This document shows positions 37,409 through 44,702 of a stretch of DNA of 44,702 bases, one piece after another. The notes under the pieces are model-generated. The model was given only the letters and a program-made list of their open reading frames with translations. It did no database searches and was not told where the DNA came from. The DNA is taken from NCBI RefSeq assembly GCF_000293785.1, contig NZ_AKZI01000059.1, positions 1 through 44,702 of the forward strand, in the 5' to 3' direction. The first letter of the stretch is position 1; every line of letters begins with the position of its first letter. The DNA comes from Rhodovulum sp. PH10. GTDB lineage: Bacteria > Pseudomonadota > Alphaproteobacteria > Rhizobiales > Xanthobacteraceae. The position numbers and the translations under genes are program-made.

Positions 37409-38416
37409 ATGATCGCCACCGGCCTCGACACCCCTCTCACCGATCCGCTGCGCGGCGACGACCTCGTCACGGTGTTCGGCGGCTCGGGCTTTCTCGGCCG
37501 CCACGTCGTGCGGGCGCTCGCCCCCGATCTGTGGCGCCTGCGAATCGCGGTGCGCCGCCCCGATCTCGCCGGCCACCTGCAGCCGCTCGGCCGGGTCGGG
37601 CAGATCCACCCCGTGCAGGCGAATCTCCGCAATGCCGATTCGATCGCCCGCGCCGTCGAAGGCAGCGCGGTGGTGATCAACCTGGTCGGCATCCTGTTCG
37701 AGAAGGGCAAGCAGAATTTCGAGGCAGTGCATCTCGCCGGCGCGGAGGCGGTGGCGAAGGCGGCGGCGGCGCAGGGCGCGCGGCTGGTGCACGTCTCGGC
37801 GATCGGCGCCGACCCGAACGGGCGCGCCCTCTATGCCCGCACGAAAGGCCGCGCCGAGCAGGCCGTGCTCGCCGCCGCGCCCGACGCGGTGATCCTGCGT
37901 CCCTCGGTGATCTTTGGGCCGGACGACGACTTCTTCAACAAGTTCGGGTCGATGGCGCGGTTCGCGCCGGTCCTGCCGCTGATCGGCGGCGGCCGCACGA
38001 AGTTCCAGCCGGTTTTTGGCGGCGACGTCGGCGAGGCGGTGCGCAAGGCGGCCGCCGGCGAGGCGAGGCCCGGCACCATCTACGAACTCGGCGGGCCGGA
38101 CGTGATGACCTTCAAGGAGATCCTGCGCCTCGTGCTCCAGGTGACCGAGCGCCGCCGGCTCCTCTTGCCGGTGCCGTTCTGGGCCGCCAAGCTGCTGGGA
38201 GCGATGCTGAAGATCCTGCCCACGCCGCCCCTCACGCCGGACCAGGTCGAGCTTCTCAAAGTCGACAACGTGGTCTCCGACGCCGCCGTCGCCGAGCACC
38301 GCACGCTGGCCGATCTCGGCATCGATCCGCGACCGCCCGCCGCCATCCTTCCGTCCTATCTCTGGCGCTATCGAAAGACCGGCCAGTTCCGCAACCGCAG
38401 CAGCAGCGTGGCCTGA
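37409..38416 (+). CDS. NDUFA9-like atypical SDR protein (complex I-associated NAD(P)-binding family)
   Basis: The 335-residue protein has the N-terminal Rossmann motif DDLVTVFGGSGFLGRHVVRAL (GGxGFxG, about residues 18-38), RIAVRRPDLAGHLQ, LVGILFEKGKQNFEAVH, VHVSAIGADPNGRALYARTKG and ILRPSVIFGPDDDFFNKF, followed by PVFGGDVGEAV. These features match the NDUFA9/YwnB-type atypical SDR group, whose bacterial members are thought to assist NADH dehydrogenase or quinone synthesis. The catalytic YxxxK is represented by YARTK. GGGAG lies 10 bases before the ATG at 37409. It may be the first host gene right of the island. Confidence 0.88.
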   Translation: MIATGLDTPLTDPLRGDDLVTVFGGSGFLGRHVVRALAPDLWRLRIAVRRPDLAGHLQPLGRVGQIHPVQANLRNADSIARAVEGSAVVINLVGILFEKGKQNFEAVHLAGAEAVAKAAAAQGARLVHVSAIGADPNGRALYARTKGRAEQAVLAAAPDAVILRPSVIFGPDDDFFNKFGSMARFAPVLPLIGGGRTKFQPVFGGDVGEAVRKAAAGEARPGTIYELGGPDVMTFKEILRLVLQVTERRRLLLPVPFWAAKLLGAMLKILPTPPLTPDQVELLKVDNVVSDAAVAEHRTLADLGIDPRPPAAILPSYLWRYRKTGQFRNRSSSVA

Positions 38417-38511
38417 CGGCTCGCCGCTCGCGCTTGCGGCCGGCGCCGAAGACCCGTTAGCCTGACGGGCCGAGCAACCCGAAGGAGCGACGCCGGAGTG
38501 CGAACGGCCGC

Positions 38512-39291
38512 ATGCTGAAACCCGTCCTGATCGTTCTCCATCAGGAGCAATCGACTCCCGGCCGGATCGGCCATTACCTGCAGGTGCGCGGCCTGCCGCT
38601 CGACGTGCGCCGCCCGCGCTTCGGCGAGCGCTTGCCGGAAACGCTCGACGAGCACGCCGGTGCGGTGGTGTTCGGCGGGCCGATGAGCGCCAACGACCCC
38701 GACGACTACGTCAGGACCGAGATCGAGTGGCTGAAGGTGCCGCTGCGCGAGAGAAAGCCGTTCCTGGGCATCTGCCTGGGTGCGCAAATGCTGGCGAAGC
38801 ATCTCGGCGCGGCGGTCGGACCGCGGCCGGACGGCAGGGTCGAGATCGGCTACTACCCCCTGCGCGCGACCGAGAGCGGCCGCAGCGTCGTGCCGTCCTG
38901 GCCCGACCACGTCTATCAGTGGCACCGCGAGGGGCTCGAGCTGCCCGCCGGCGCCGAGCTTCTGGCGGCCGGCGACACCTTTCGGGTGCAGGCGTTCCGT
39001 TACGGGCCGGCGGCGTTCGGGGTGCAGTTCCACCCCGAGGTCACCCACGCGATGATGTGCCGCTGGACCACGCGCGGCGACGAGCGTTTGTCGCTGCCGG
39101 GCGCGCGGCCGCGGCTCGCGCATTTCGCCGACCGGCCGGTCTATGACGGGGCGGTGCGCGCCTGGCTCGCCGATTTCCTCGACCTGTGGCTGGCGAGTGC
39201 CCCCGAGCCGGTCACGACCGGCCCCGACAACGTCACGCGCGTGCCTGCCGAAACGCCCGCCGCGGCGCGCACCGCCGCCGTGCCGGAGTGA
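38512..39291 (+). CDS. Class I glutamine amidotransferase-like protein
   Basis: The 259-residue protein has the GATase-1 fold with the nucleophile elbow FLGICLGAQMLAKHLG (Cys at about residue 86) and the His-Glu of the triad in FGVQFHPEVTHAMM (about 172-176). It also keeps AVVFGGPMSANDPDDY. It resembles GuaA-N-terminal-like stand-alone proteins (YfeJ/PuuD-like, 'glutamine amidotransferase' of 230-260 residues) whose acceptor is mostly unknown. It lies 95 bases after the SDR gene in the same direction. Confidence 0.87.
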   Translation: MLKPVLIVLHQEQSTPGRIGHYLQVRGLPLDVRRPRFGERLPETLDEHAGAVVFGGPMSANDPDDYVRTEIEWLKVPLRERKPFLGICLGAQMLAKHLGAAVGPRPDGRVEIGYYPLRATESGRSVVPSWPDHVYQWHREGLELPAGAELLAAGDTFRVQAFRYGPAAFGVQFHPEVTHAMMCRWTTRGDERLSLPGARPRLAHFADRPVYDGAVRAWLADFLDLWLASAPEPVTTGPDNVTRVPAETPAAARTAAVPE

Positions 39292-39306
39292 CAGCCGAAC
39301 AAAAAT

Positions 39307-40212
39307 TCACTCCATCGCCTTCGCCGAGCCCTTCAGCCAGTCGACGAACGCCCGCAGCGGCGCCGGGACGTGGTGGCGGCTGGCGTAATAGAGGAACGGC
39401 CCGGAAAAGCTCTGCCACCACGGCTCGAGCAGCGGTACCAGGGCGCCCGATGCGAGGTGCGGGGCGAGCGTCTCCTCGAAGGTGTAGACCACCCCGAGCC
39501 CGGCGAGCGCCGCAGAAACCTCGAGCTCCAGGTTCGAGGCGACCAGCGGCCCTGCGGGCGCGATCCGCACCACGGCGCCGTCCCGTTCGAACTCCCAGGG
39601 AAGCGCCACACCGCTGGTGAAGCGATGGCGGATGCAGGCGTGGCCGAGCAAATCCTCCGGCCTTTCCGGTTTTGCGCGCACGGAGAGATAGGAGGGGGCG
39701 GCGGCGGCGACGAAGCGCTGGCGACGCGGGCCGATCGGCACCGCGATCATGTCCTGGGCGAGCCGCTCGTCGTAGCGCACGCCGGCGTCGAACCCTTCCG
39801 CCAGGACGTCGACAAAACCGTCCTCCGCCAAAATCTCGAGCGTGATGCCGGGATGCGCGGCGAGAAATCCGGGCACGAGCTTCGGCAGAATCTCACGGGC
39901 GACGATGGTCGGCACGTTGAGCCGCAGCGTGCCGGTCGGGCTGTCGCGGAAGCCGTTGACCGCATCGAGCGCCGAGGCGACCTCGGCGAGCGCCGGGGCG
40001 AGCCGCTCGAGCAGGCGCGCGCCCGCCTCGGTCGGGGTGACGCTGCGGGTGGTGCGGTTGAGGAGCCGCACGCCGAGCTGCGCCTCGAGCCGCCGCACCG
40101 CCTCGCTCAGGGTCGAGGCCGAGACCCCGCGCACCGCCGCCGCCCCGCGAAAGCTGCGCTGGCGGGCGACCGCCGAGAAGGCGGCGAGATTTGCGAGATC
40201 GATATCGGCCAC
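39307..40212 (-). CDS. LysR-family transcriptional regulator
   Basis: The 301-residue protein starts with the LysR winged helix ([48 protein letters not shown], residues about 5-60). A substrate-binding domain follows ([32 protein letters not shown], and [19 protein letters not shown]). It is divergent from the aldo/keto reductase at 40348 with 135 bases between, the usual layout where a LysR protein controls its divergent neighbour and itself. The effector is unknown. Confidence 0.93.
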   Translation of the reverse strand: MADIDLANLAAFSAVARQRSFRGAAAVRGVSASTLSEAVRRLEAQLGVRLLNRTTRSVTPTEAGARLLERLAPALAEVASALDAVNGFRDSPTGTLRLNVPTIVAREILPKLVPGFLAAHPGITLEILAEDGFVDVLAEGFDAGVRYDERLAQDMIAVPIGPRRQRFVAAAAPSYLSVRAKPERPEDLLGHACIRHRFTSGVALPWEFERDGAVVRIAPAGPLVASNLELEVSAALAGLGVVYTFEETLAPHLASGALVPLLEPWWQSFSGPFLYYASRHHVPAPLRAFVDWLKGSAKAME

Positions 40213-40347
40213 TGTTCGTCTTTCCGTACGACCTGTTTCAATCGTGACGGATTATCGAACGCCGTGCAAACCGCCATTCTCTCCGCATCGGCCCGGCCAC
40301 GTGTTTCTCGTCGTGGCGCCGGGCGCCCCTTTCGACGGAGACGACCA

Positions 40348-41352
40348 ATGGACCAAACGACCCTCGGAAAGACCGGACCCGCCGTGTCCGCCCTCGGCCT
40401 CGGCTGCATGGGGATGTCGGCGTTCTACGGGACGGCCGACCGCAGCGAGAGCATCGCCACCATCCACGCGGCGCTCGATGCCGGCATCACGCTCTTCGAC
40501 ACCGGCGATTTTTACGGCATGGGCCACAACGAGATGCTGATCGCGGAAGCCCTTCGCGAAGTGCCTCGTGAAAAGGTGGTGATCAGCGTGAAGTTCGGCG
40601 CGTTGCGCGATCCGGCCGGCGGCTGGTTCGGCAACGACGCCCGCCCCGCCGCGGTGAAGAACTTCCTCGCCTACACGCTGCAGCGGCTCGGCACCGATCA
40701 TGTCGACGTCTACCGCCCGGCCCGGCTCGATCCGAACGTGCCGATCGAGGACACGGTGGGCGCGATCGCCGATCTCGTGAAGGCGGGCTGGGTGCGCCAC
40801 ATCGGCCTGTCGGAGGTGGGGGCGGCGACCATCGAGCGGGCGGCGAAAGTACATCCGATCTCGGATTTGCAGATCGAGTACTCGCTGATCTCGCGCGGCA
40901 TCGAGGAGACCATCCTGCCGACGGTGCGAAAACTCGGCATCGGCGTCACCGCCTATGGCGTGCTGTCGCGCGGGCTGATCAGCGGCCACTGGAGCAAGGA
41001 ACAGGGCCAGGACGCGACCGACTTCCGCACCCACAGCCCGCGCTTCCAGGGCGACAATATCGACCGCAACCTCGCGCTGGTCGAGGCGTTGCGGGCGGTG
41101 GCGAAGGACCTCGGCGCGAGCGTCGCGCAGGTGGCGATCGCCTGGGTGGCGGCGCAGGGGGCCGACATCGTGCCGCTGGTCGGCGCCCGCCGCCGCGACC
41201 GGCTGACCGAGGCGCTCGGCGCACTCGACGTGACGCTCAGGCCGCAGGATCTCGCCGCGATCGAGCGGGCGGTGCCGAAAGGATCGGCGGCCGGCGACCG
41301 TTATGCGGGGGCACAGCTCGCCCAGCTCGACAGCGAGCGCCGAGGGGGCTAG
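40348..41352 (+). CDS. Aldo/keto reductase
   Basis: The 334-residue (beta/alpha)8 NADPH-dependent oxidoreductase has [33 protein letters not shown] (catalytic Asp and Tyr, about residues 50-60), [12 protein letters not shown] (catalytic Lys), [33 protein letters not shown] and [15 protein letters not shown]. The position where AKRs have the catalytic His (YQHRVDP in relatives) reads YRPARLDP, so His is replaced by Ala or shifted; aligned by eye only. GGAG stands 8 bases before the ATG. The divergent LysR gene is the likely regulator. Confidence 0.92.
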   Translation: MDQTTLGKTGPAVSALGLGCMGMSAFYGTADRSESIATIHAALDAGITLFDTGDFYGMGHNEMLIAEALREVPREKVVISVKFGALRDPAGGWFGNDARPAAVKNFLAYTLQRLGTDHVDVYRPARLDPNVPIEDTVGAIADLVKAGWVRHIGLSEVGAATIERAAKVHPISDLQIEYSLISRGIEETILPTVRKLGIGVTAYGVLSRGLISGHWSKEQGQDATDFRTHSPRFQGDNIDRNLALVEALRAVAKDLGASVAQVAIAWVAAQGADIVPLVGARRRDRLTEALGALDVTLRPQDLAAIERAVPKGSAAGDRYAGAQLAQLDSERRGG

Positions 41353-41356
41353 CCCC

Positions 41357-41385
41357 CGGGACTCGTCCCCGGGACTCGTCCCCCC
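41357..41385. repeat. 13-bp tandem duplication after the aldo/keto reductase
   Basis: Two copies of CCCCGGGACTCGT follow each other directly after the stop, then CCCCCC. The following 225 bases up to the transporter hold no supported gene. Confidence 0.6.
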
Positions 41386-41610
41386 ACTTTTCGCCCGTCG
41401 TCGACGTCTCCGCCGGGCCGGCCCCATTCCCACGCACCCGCCACCGGGTTCGGCTCCGGCCGGACCCGGTGGTCTTCGTGCCGCCGATGCCCGAGCTTTG
41501 CGCGCCGGACGGGGCGGATTGCCAAAAGTTCGCAATTGCGACCGTTGCGCCGCGATGCGACAAAACGGGGTGCCCGTCGTTTCCGAGACATCGTTTCCAA
41601 GACATCGACC

Positions 41611-42987
41611 ATGACCACCGCCGCGCTGAAGCCGTGGATCACGGTCGCCCTCGTCGCCCTGCTCGCCGGCTGGGCGCTGGCGCGCCATCTCCTCGGTGGC
41701 CACGACATGGTGCTGCCGCTGGTGGTGGTCGTCGTCACCATCGCGCTGTGGGCGACCCGCGTCCTGCCCGAATATCTCGTCGCCTTCATTTTCTTCGTGC
41801 TGTGCGCGCTCGGGACGATCGCGCCACCCAGCGTGTTTCTCTCCGGCTTCACCGGCCCCGCGGTGTGGCTCGTCGTCTCCGGTGCGGTGATCGGCGTCGC
41901 GCTGCGCCACACCGGCCTGTCCGACCGGCTCGGCGCGATGCTCGCCGGGCTGGTGAAGGGCTCCTATCCGCTGGTGCTGGCAAGAGTCGCGGCGTTCGGC
42001 ACCGGGCTCGCCTTCGTGATGCCGTCCGGCATGGGCCGCATCTTCCTGCTGGCGCCGCTGCTCGACTCGCTCGCGGTGCGGGCCGGCCTCGCGCCGGGCT
42101 CGCGCGCCCGCGCCGGCATCATGCTGGCGGGCATTTTCGGCACCTTCTTCCCGGCGATGGCGATTTTGCCCGCCAACGTGCCGAACAACGTGCTGGCCGG
42201 CCTGCTCGAGACCACCGGGATCGGGGTGCCGTCGTTCTCGCGCTATCTCCTGCTGCACTTTCCGGTGCTCGGGCTCGGCAAGCTCGCGCTGATCGTCGCC
42301 CTCCTCTCGATCGGCTTCCGTGACGTCGCGCCTTTGCCGGGGGGCGAGAGGACCGCGCTGCCGCCGCTGTCGGCGGTCGAGAAGCGGCTCGTCGCGCTGC
42401 TGATCGGCACCATCGGCCTGTGGCTCACCGACGGCTGGCACGGCATCCCGGCCGCCTGGGTCGGCATGCTGGGGGCGATCGTCTGCCTGTGGCCGGGCTC
42501 CGGCCTGATGCCGCAGCAGCCGCTCAAGGCGGTCGGCTTCGAGACCATCGTCTATGTCGCCGGCGTGGTCGGGCTCGGCGCCATCGTCGACCACACCGGC
42601 ATCGGCGCGATGCTCGCCCAGGCGATCCCCGCGGTGGTGGGGCCGGCCGGCGCGAGCCCGCTGATGGCGGTGCTGGTGCTCGCCGGCGTCGCCTTCGCGA
42701 TCGGCCCGTTCGTCACCGCGGTCGGCGTGCCGGCAATTCTCACGCCGATCGCCCCGATGCTGGCCGCGGCCACCGGCCTGCCGGTCGAGGCGGTGGTGAT
42801 GAGCCAGGTGATCGGCTTCTCCACCGTGCTGCTGCCCTATCAGGCGCCGCCGCTCGCGGTCGCCGTGCAGGCCGGCGTGATCCCGGGCCGCGAGGGCGCG
42901 CTCTACTGCTTCGTGCTCGCCGTGCTCACGGTGGTGCTGATCTGGCCGCTCGACATCGTGTGGTGGCGCCTGCTCGGCTGGCTGTGA
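41611..42987 (+). CDS. SLC13/DASS-type anion transporter
   Basis: The 458-residue inner-membrane protein is almost entirely hydrophobic, with about 11-12 helices. It begins ALKPWITVALVALLAGWALA and includes TRVLPEYLVAFIFFVLCAL, SGFTGPAVWLVVSGAVIGVAL, VMPSGMGRIFLLAPLLDSLA, ILPANVPNNVLAGLLE and, in the second half, GIGAMLAQAIPAVVG and SQVIGFSTVLLPYQAPPLAV. The two-fold repeat with Ser/Pro/Asn-rich re-entrant hairpins matches the ion transporter superfamily (SLC13, CitT-like). The substrate, a dicarboxylate or sulfate-type anion, is not fixed. The ATG at 41611 was chosen to match the hydrophobic start. Confidence 0.85.
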   Translation: MTTAALKPWITVALVALLAGWALARHLLGGHDMVLPLVVVVVTIALWATRVLPEYLVAFIFFVLCALGTIAPPSVFLSGFTGPAVWLVVSGAVIGVALRHTGLSDRLGAMLAGLVKGSYPLVLARVAAFGTGLAFVMPSGMGRIFLLAPLLDSLAVRAGLAPGSRARAGIMLAGIFGTFFPAMAILPANVPNNVLAGLLETTGIGVPSFSRYLLLHFPVLGLGKLALIVALLSIGFRDVAPLPGGERTALPPLSAVEKRLVALLIGTIGLWLTDGWHGIPAAWVGMLGAIVCLWPGSGLMPQQPLKAVGFETIVYVAGVVGLGAIVDHTGIGAMLAQAIPAVVGPAGASPLMAVLVLAGVAFAIGPFVTAVGVPAILTPIAPMLAAATGLPVEAVVMSQVIGFSTVLLPYQAPPLAVAVQAGVIPGREGALYCFVLAVLTVVLIWPLDIVWWRLLGWL

Positions 42988-43144
42988 GTTTTTTTGCGCG
43001 CCGAGGTGCGCAGACCGTTCTCGCCGACCGCAAGAATCCGTCGACCACCCCGCATGGTGAGGCGCCGCCCGGGTTGCCCGGCGGCCGTCATGACGATACG
43101 ACGACACCGCCCGGCGGACGTCGCTGCGACCCGCGGGACCCGTC

Positions 43145-43444
43145 ATGACCGCCCCGCCCTACAGCAGGACCTCCATGCTGGCGAATATCGTACGCGTGCT
43201 CGTGTTTCTCGTATTCGCCGTGGGTGCGGGACTGCTCGCCTATCTCGACGACCGAGTGCTCGGCGGGGTGATCGCCGCGCTCGCCGGCGGCCTCGTGCTG
43301 ATCGGCTTTCTCTCCGTCATCGGCCTGATCTGGATCGGCCTGCGCGGCTTGTGGCGCACGCTGGTGACGCCGCCCGAGCCCGACGACGAGGAGGAGGAGC
43401 CGGCGCGGCCGCTCGCCGAGCGCGCCGCCTCGGGACGGCCCTAA
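43145..43444 (+). CDS. Small membrane protein with acidic tail (99 aa)
   Basis: Two transmembrane segments (about residues 13-32, IVRVLVFLVFAVGAGLLAYL; and 42-66, AALAGGLVLIGFLSVIGLIWI) are followed by an acidic C-terminal tail (EPDDEEEEPARP). No family recognised. It follows the transporter by 157 bases, and its end overlaps the acyltransferase 3' end by 4 bases tail-to-tail. Confidence 0.65.
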   Translation: MTAPPYSRTSMLANIVRVLVFLVFAVGAGLLAYLDDRVLGGVIAALAGGLVLIGFLSVIGLIWIGLRGLWRTLVTPPEPDDEEEEPARPLAERAASGRP

Positions 43445-44598
43445 AGCCCGTTCGACGCCTCGGGCACGGGGCGAGCGCGGTCGGCCGGCGTGCCGCCGAA
43501 ACGGATCGCCGCCACGCGGCTGCCGAGCCGGATGCCGGGCCGCTCGATCCAGCGCTCGGCGAGCGCCGCGATCGGCACCGTCAGCGCGACGATCAGCAGT
43601 CCGAGCGGCACCCCGACCAACAGCGGATCACTGCCGCGCAACAGCGGATCGACGGCGATCAGCAGCGGCACGTTGAACAGATAGAGGCTGTAGCTGATGC
43701 GGCCGACGAAGCACGCCGTCGGGCGCCCGAGCAGCGTGCCGAACCCGCCGGCATGGCCGTGATGGAGGGCGCAGACCATGAGGCCGGCGCCGAGCTGCAG
43801 CGCCAGGAGCGCCGTGTTGGGCCCCGGGATCACGTGCCGGGCGAGCAGCACGACCACCAATGCGGCGGCGAACCAGCCGGCCGACAAGCGCCTGCCGAGC
43901 GCCGCGCCGAGCGGCGTCGCCACCAGGAAGCCCAGCGTGAACGGCAGGAGCTGCGATTTGATGGTCGCCACCACCGGCGCGAGCAGCGGAATCTTGGTGA
44001 CCAGAAACGCCGCCAGAAAAACGCCGACGATGCCCCCCGGCCCGAATCGTTTTCCCGCCCAGGCGCTCGCCAGCACGAACGGGATCGCCAGCACCTCCAC
44101 CTGCAGCGTCCAGGCCGGCCCGATGACGGCGGTGTCCAGCAAGGCGGCGTCGGCGGCGATCTGGCCGAGGGCCGGCGGGTTCCCCTGCGCGGCGAGCACC
44201 CCCGCCCCGAGCAGAACCGCGCCGATCAGCGCCGGATAGATGCGAAACAGCCGCCGCACCGGGAACGACAGCGGCGCCGGCCGCCGCTGCAGGCTGGCGT
44301 ACAGCACCGCGCCGGACAGCACGAAGAAGATCGTCACCGCCGCCTCGCCATTGGCGAGCGCGAGCGCGGCCTTGATCGGAAGATCGGCTGCGTCCTGCAG
44401 ACGGTGGACCGGCGGCGACAGAACCCGCGAGAGCAACGTGGGATCGGTGGCGAGGATGGCGTGATAGACGACCACCGCCGCCGCCGCACAGCCGCGCAAG
44501 CCGTCGAGCTGGTGATTTCTCGCCCCCGCCAAACCTTTCTCCCCCGGTGCCGGCCCTGTCGGTCGCGCGATCCGGTGGCCGGATCGCGGCACCCGCAT
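43441..44598 (-). CDS. Acyltransferase-3 family membrane protein (OafA-like)
   Basis: The 385-residue multispanning protein has the family N-terminus NHQLDGLRGCAAAAVVVYHAI (catalytic His-containing first helix), GEAAVTIFFVLSGAVLYASL, the RRLFRIYPAL segment, and GPAWTLQVEVLAIPFVLA, with VGRISYSLYLFNVPLLI near the end. Such proteins O-acylate surface glycans or lipids at the inner membrane. ATG 44598 is preferred; a GTG at 44631 would add 11 residues without a better ribosome site. About 100 bases upstream to the window end hold no supported gene. Confidence 0.88.
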   Translation of the reverse strand: MRVPRSGHRIARPTGPAPGEKGLAGARNHQLDGLRGCAAAAVVVYHAILATDPTLLSRVLSPPVHRLQDAADLPIKAALALANGEAAVTIFFVLSGAVLYASLQRRPAPLSFPVRRLFRIYPALIGAVLLGAGVLAAQGNPPALGQIAADAALLDTAVIGPAWTLQVEVLAIPFVLASAWAGKRFGPGGIVGVFLAAFLVTKIPLLAPVVATIKSQLLPFTLGFLVATPLGAALGRRLSAGWFAAALVVVLLARHVIPGPNTALLALQLGAGLMVCALHHGHAGGFGTLLGRPTACFVGRISYSLYLFNVPLLIAVDPLLRGSDPLLVGVPLGLLIVALTVPIAALAERWIERPGIRLGSRVAAIRFGGTPADRARPVPEASNGL

Positions 44599-44702
44599 CC
44601 CCACCGCGCTCGCGCCGGCGCGCGAGCCCACGTTCGTGAAGGCCGAATTTTCTCCCTAGTACTACCGTTGCGTCTTTTTGAGGGCTTCGGCATCATCGGC
44701 AC

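Overview
The window is GC-rich DNA (about 70% G+C by eye) from an alphaproteobacterium, most likely of the order Hyphomicrobiales (Rhizobiales). Pointers are the CIRCE-controlled groESL operon, a TorF-type porin, a Rhizobiales-type lipoprotein and a DUF6538-type tRNA integrase. The genus cannot be fixed from this sequence alone.

Layout, left to right. 1-480: decayed ISAs1-family transposase. 534-2688: ArsN2-like acetyltransferase, a lipoprotein and a peptidoglycan-binding-domain protein. 3024-5229: CIRCE, groES, groEL and a strong terminator. 5327-11294 (minus strand): dTDP-L-rhamnose operon rmlC-rmlB-rmlD-rmlA, followed by a two-domain GT2 glycosyltransferase. 11427-14427: metallophosphoesterase, a tail-anchored protein, a small protein and a TorF porin. 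15087-23624 (minus strand): a glycolate/glyoxylate block, glcD-glcE-glcF, a free histone-H1-like protein, and a malate synthase carrying a roughly 450-residue H1-like N-terminal extension in the same open frame. 23863-27394: universal stress protein, YbdK-type carboxylate-amine ligase, UDP-glucuronate epimerase-like protein and a tiny membrane protein.

28159-36967 is a genomic island joined to the 3' end of tRNA-Leu(CAG). It is bounded by two direct copies of a roughly 182-bp segment, each holding the tRNA 3' end and the 5' end of an integrase gene. It carries a complete type II-C CRISPR-Cas locus: a 12-repeat array with leader-side sequence and terminator on the plus strand, cas9-cas1-cas2 on the minus strand, and a tracrRNA gene on the plus strand divergent from cas9. 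It also carries a resolvase fragment with an expanded Lys-Ala tract, an SRAP/YedK gene with an upstream small gene, and an integrase that has lost its middle. The left flank looks like a second, more decayed copy of the same island end.

37409-44598: NDUFA9-like SDR protein, GATase-1 protein, divergent LysR regulator and aldo/keto reductase, SLC13-type transporter, small membrane protein and acyltransferase-3.

How the parts work together. GlcDEF oxidises glycolate to glyoxylate, and malate synthase condenses glyoxylate with acetyl-CoA, so the minus-strand block is a two-step glycolate-to-malate route with an H1-like basic protein built in. The rml operon makes dTDP-rhamnose, and the adjacent glycosyltransferase probably uses this or a related sugar for cell-surface glycan. 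Cas9, crRNA and tracrRNA appear complete for interference. Adaptation is less certain because the cas1 frame has no stop at its normal end. The two observations most worth following are the H1-like/malate synthase fusion and the CRISPR-bearing tRNA-Leu island with its tandem remnant.
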